A DNA stretch of 8,401 nt. Origin: Clostridia bacterium (GTDB lineage Bacteria; Bacillota; Clostridia; TANB77; CAG-508). The stretch's first letter is position 1. Each line of letters starts with the position of its first letter. Both the position numbers and the translations under genes were made by a program. Of this stretch, positions 6,503-8,401 are shown piece by piece. The stretch lies in assembly GCA_022790685.1 (NCBI GenBank), contig JAAVXQ010000042.1:1-8401 (forward strand). Direction: 5' to 3'. A model generated the notes under the pieces. The model saw only the letters and a list, made by a program, of their open reading frames with translations, did no database searches and was not told the origin of the DNA.

Positions 6503-7411
6503 ATGAGCAAAAAAGCAAAAAAAATAGGAATAATTTTTTTATTAGTATTAGTTACAATATTATGTGTGGCTTTAGGCTTTAAAACAAGATATGATAATAG
6601 AATAAAAATAATACAATTTGAGCCACAAGGACCAAGACAATCTATGGGATATATGCTTAAAACTAATAAAGATAAGTTAATAATGATAGATGGTGGAACT
6701 AAACTAGATAAACAGCATGTAAGTCAAAAGATTAAAGAAAATGGTGAAGAAGTAGAGTATTGGTTTATTACACATGCACATGATGATCATTATGGAGCTT
6801 TAAATGAAATTCTTAAAGAAAATGATGATATAAAAATAAATAATATAATTGTGAGTTTAAATGATGAAGAATGGTATAAAGTAAATGATGAAAACAGATT
6901 TGAAGATATAAAAGAGTTTTTGAGTATTTTAAAAAGAGAAGATATTGCTCCTAAAGTAAGAGAAGCAATTTTAAGAGAAAAAATATCAGTGGATAATTTA
7001 AATTTTAAAATCTTAAAACTAAAATCACCAGAGATAGTAGAAAATGCTGGAAATAATCAGAGTATGATCATAAAAGTTGATAATATGTTTAAAAGTGCTT
7101 TATTCTTAGGAGACCTAGGTGTTCAAGGAGAAGAAGACTTTGTAAATAATAATTTAGATGAAATTAAAGTAGATGCAGTTCAAATGGCACATCATGGTCA
7201 ACAAGGTGTAGGAAAAGAAACCTATGAAAAAATAAATCCTAAAATATGTATGTGGCCAACTCCTGATTGGCTATGGGATAATAATAATGGAAACGGCTTT
7301 AATACAGCAGAATATAAAACTATTGAAACTAGACAGTGGATAATAGAAGAAATGAAAATAAAACAAAATTATATTGCTAAAGATGGAGATTTAACTATAG
7401 AAATTTGGTAA
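6503..7411 (+). CDS. Membrane-anchored metallo-beta-lactamase-fold hydrolase, function unknown
   Basis: This is a 302-residue protein with a short Lys-rich N-terminus and one hydrophobic segment (about 8-26). There is no clear signal peptidase site, so it is most likely anchored with the catalytic domain outside. The MBL metal site is complete: HAHDDH at 91-96, Asp204 in LFLGDLG, and His230-His231 in AHHGQQG, plus IDGG at 62-65 and NNQSMIIKV near 184-192. The order and spacing resemble the standalone relatives of the ComEC C-terminal domain. A C-terminal block WPTPDWLWDNNNGNGF (251-266) followed by ETRQW seems specific to this subgroup. Substrates of such proteins are not established; the fold includes nucleases and phosphodiesterases, among them the pneumococcal teichoic-acid phosphorylcholine esterase. 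Lying two bases after wzt in an export operon, it may cut or edit a phosphodiester in the exported polymer, but that is inference. A general nuclease or an unrelated role cannot be excluded. Confidence 0.88.
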   Translation: MSKKAKKIGIIFLLVLVTILCVALGFKTRYDNRIKIIQFEPQGPRQSMGYMLKTNKDKLIMIDGGTKLDKQHVSQKIKENGEEVEYWFITHAHDDHYGALNEILKENDDIKINNIIVSLNDEEWYKVNDENRFEDIKEFLSILKREDIAPKVREAILREKISVDNLNFKILKLKSPEIVENAGNNQSMIIKVDNMFKSALFLGDLGVQGEEDFVNNNLDEIKVDAVQMAHHGQQGVGKETYEKINPKICMWPTPDWLWDNNNGNGFNTAEYKTIETRQWIIEEMKIKQNYIAKDGDLTIEIW

Positions 7412-7433
7412 AAGATATGTTTTGGAGGAAACC

Positions 7434-8401
7434 ATGAAATTAAATTTAGACTATTACAAAGACTTAGAAAAAAATAAGTTAACTGAAGAGGAAAATCAAA
7501 TTATAAGTAAATATTTTAAGTCAGAGGGAATAAAAGAATTAGAGGAACTTTTAGATGAAAAATCTAGTATAGAAGAAATTTCAGCTATTTCAGATAACAG
7601 AAAAAATATTATTAGTTTTTATCCAATAACAAAAGAAGATACAGTTTTAGAGATTGGTACAGGCTTTGGAGAAATAACAGGTGAATTATGTCAAAAAGCC
7701 AAAAGAGTAGTTTCTATTGAGGCAAAAAAAGAAAAGGCAGAAGTAGTTTCAAATAGATATAAGGATATTTCTAATCTAGAGATTATAGTAGGAGAGCTAA
7801 AAAATATCAAATTAGAAGAAAAATTTGATTATATTACAATAATTGGAAATGTTGAAAATGATGAAGAACTAGGGAAAATATTAAAAATTGTTAAAGCTAA
7901 TTTAAAATTAGATGGAAAAATATTAATAGCTATCAATAATAAGTTTGGAATAAAATACTGGACTGGTGTAAGAAAAGATAAAAATGAAAAAGCTTATGAT
8001 ACTATTATTGGAAAATCAAAACTTTCTGAGATAGATAATATAATTAAGCTACTTAAAGAAGATTTTAGTTTTCAAACAAAAATTTATTATCCAATTCCAG
8101 ATTATACTTTCACGAATGCTATTTATACAGATGAATTTCTACCAAATGAAGAGCATATAAGTGCCAGAGATTTATTTTATTTTGATGATAAAATAAATGA
8201 AGTTAACTTTTCTGAAAGAGAAGCGCTAAAAGAGATAATAAAAAAAGATAAAACCTTATTTAAACTTTTTGCAAATTCATATTTTATTGTTGCAGAAAAA
8301 TCAAAAAATAATTTAGGAATTAGAGCGGTAACATATGGATTACTTAGAAAACCAGAATACAGAATTAAAACTATAATAAAAGAAAAGGAAGTTTTTAAAA
8401 C
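7434..8401 (+). CDS. SAM-dependent methyltransferase, N-terminal part of a probably larger protein
   Basis: The frame is open from the ATG at 7434 to the window edge (322 codons) without a stop, so the C-terminus is missing. A strong GGAGG at 7424-7428 fixes the start, 22 bases after the MBL gene. After an acidic helical leader (residues 1-50) comes a class I methyltransferase: motif I VLEIGTGFGEITGEL at 71-85, the acidic ribose-binding Glu96 in VVSIEAKK, NLEIIVGELKNI at 114-125, then FDYITIIGNVE (131-141) and LDGKILIAINNKFGIKYWTG (159-178). Residues 215-260 (IYYPIPDYTFTNAIYTDEFLP, then ARDLF) and FANSYFIVAEKS (279-290) resemble methyltransferases found in polysaccharide clusters. The end, YGLLRKPEYRIKTIIKE, looks like the junction to a second domain beyond the window, perhaps a kinase-like or transferase domain; this is recalled resemblance only. 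Methylation of a sugar or chain end is the likely role, with the target unknown. Confidence 0.85.
   Translation, partial: MKLNLDYYKDLEKNKLTEEENQIISKYFKSEGIKELEELLDEKSSIEEISAISDNRKNIISFYPITKEDTVLEIGTGFGEITGELCQKAKRVVSIEAKKEKAEVVSNRYKDISNLEIIVGELKNIKLEEKFDYITIIGNVENDEELGKILKIVKANLKLDGKILIAINNKFGIKYWTGVRKDKNEKAYDTIIGKSKLSEIDNIIKLLKEDFSFQTKIYYPIPDYTFTNAIYTDEFLPNEEHISARDLFYFDDKINEVNFSEREALKEIIKKDKTLFKLFANSYFIVAEKSKNNLGIRAVTYGLLRKPEYRIKTIIKEKEVFK

Noticed and set aside
1..8401. CRISPR array, tRNA, rRNA, insertion sequence or TGA-as-Trp recoding
   Set aside because: No regular repeats, cloverleaf-like sequence or transposase frame were seen. All intact genes read through with the standard code using TGG for Trp.

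Overview
This window is very AT-rich, with strong A/T-ending codon preference (AGA for Arg, TTA for Leu, ATA for Ile) and purine-rich Shine-Dalgarno sites. It holds part of a cell-surface polysaccharide locus, most likely from a low-GC Gram-positive bacterium (Bacillota, Clostridia-like). The standard code works throughout: intact genes end in TAA or TAG, and Trp is TGG. The species cannot be named from the sequence alone. All genes lie on the + strand.

Region 1 (1-1380) is the end of a dTDP-L-rhamnose operon: the C-terminal half of rfbC, cut by the window edge, then a complete rfbB, closed by a strong intrinsic terminator. Region 2 (1381-3240) is a single-gene unit with its own promoter and terminator. 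It encodes a membrane-anchored phosphoglycerol transferase of the OpgB/LtaS/GacH alkaline-phosphatase-like superfamily, but the gene is broken. It has two separate single-base insertions and an apparent in-frame deletion that removes the block containing the metal-binding Asp-His motif. Region 3 (3241-8401) starts at an extended -10 promoter and is a tightly packed export operon: wzm-type ABC permease, GT2 glycosyltransferase, Wzt-type ATPase with a C-terminal polysaccharide-binding domain, a membrane-anchored metallo-beta-lactamase-fold hydrolase, and a SAM-dependent methyltransferase protein that runs off the right edge.

Taken together, the genes fit an ABC-transporter-dependent, rhamnose-containing wall polysaccharide, comparable in parts list to the streptococcal Rgp/Gac system (RmlABCD, RgpB-like GT, RgpC/D exporter, GacH-like glycerol-phosphate transferase). 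dTDP-rhamnose is made, the chain is built in the cytoplasm, and the Wzm/Wzt pair exports it. The methyltransferase may modify the chain or its end, and the extracellular MBL enzyme may edit it outside. The glycerol-phosphate decoration step appears to have been lost here. The two most unusual points are the triply damaged transferase among otherwise intact genes, and the uncharacterised MBL hydrolase closely coupled to wzt.
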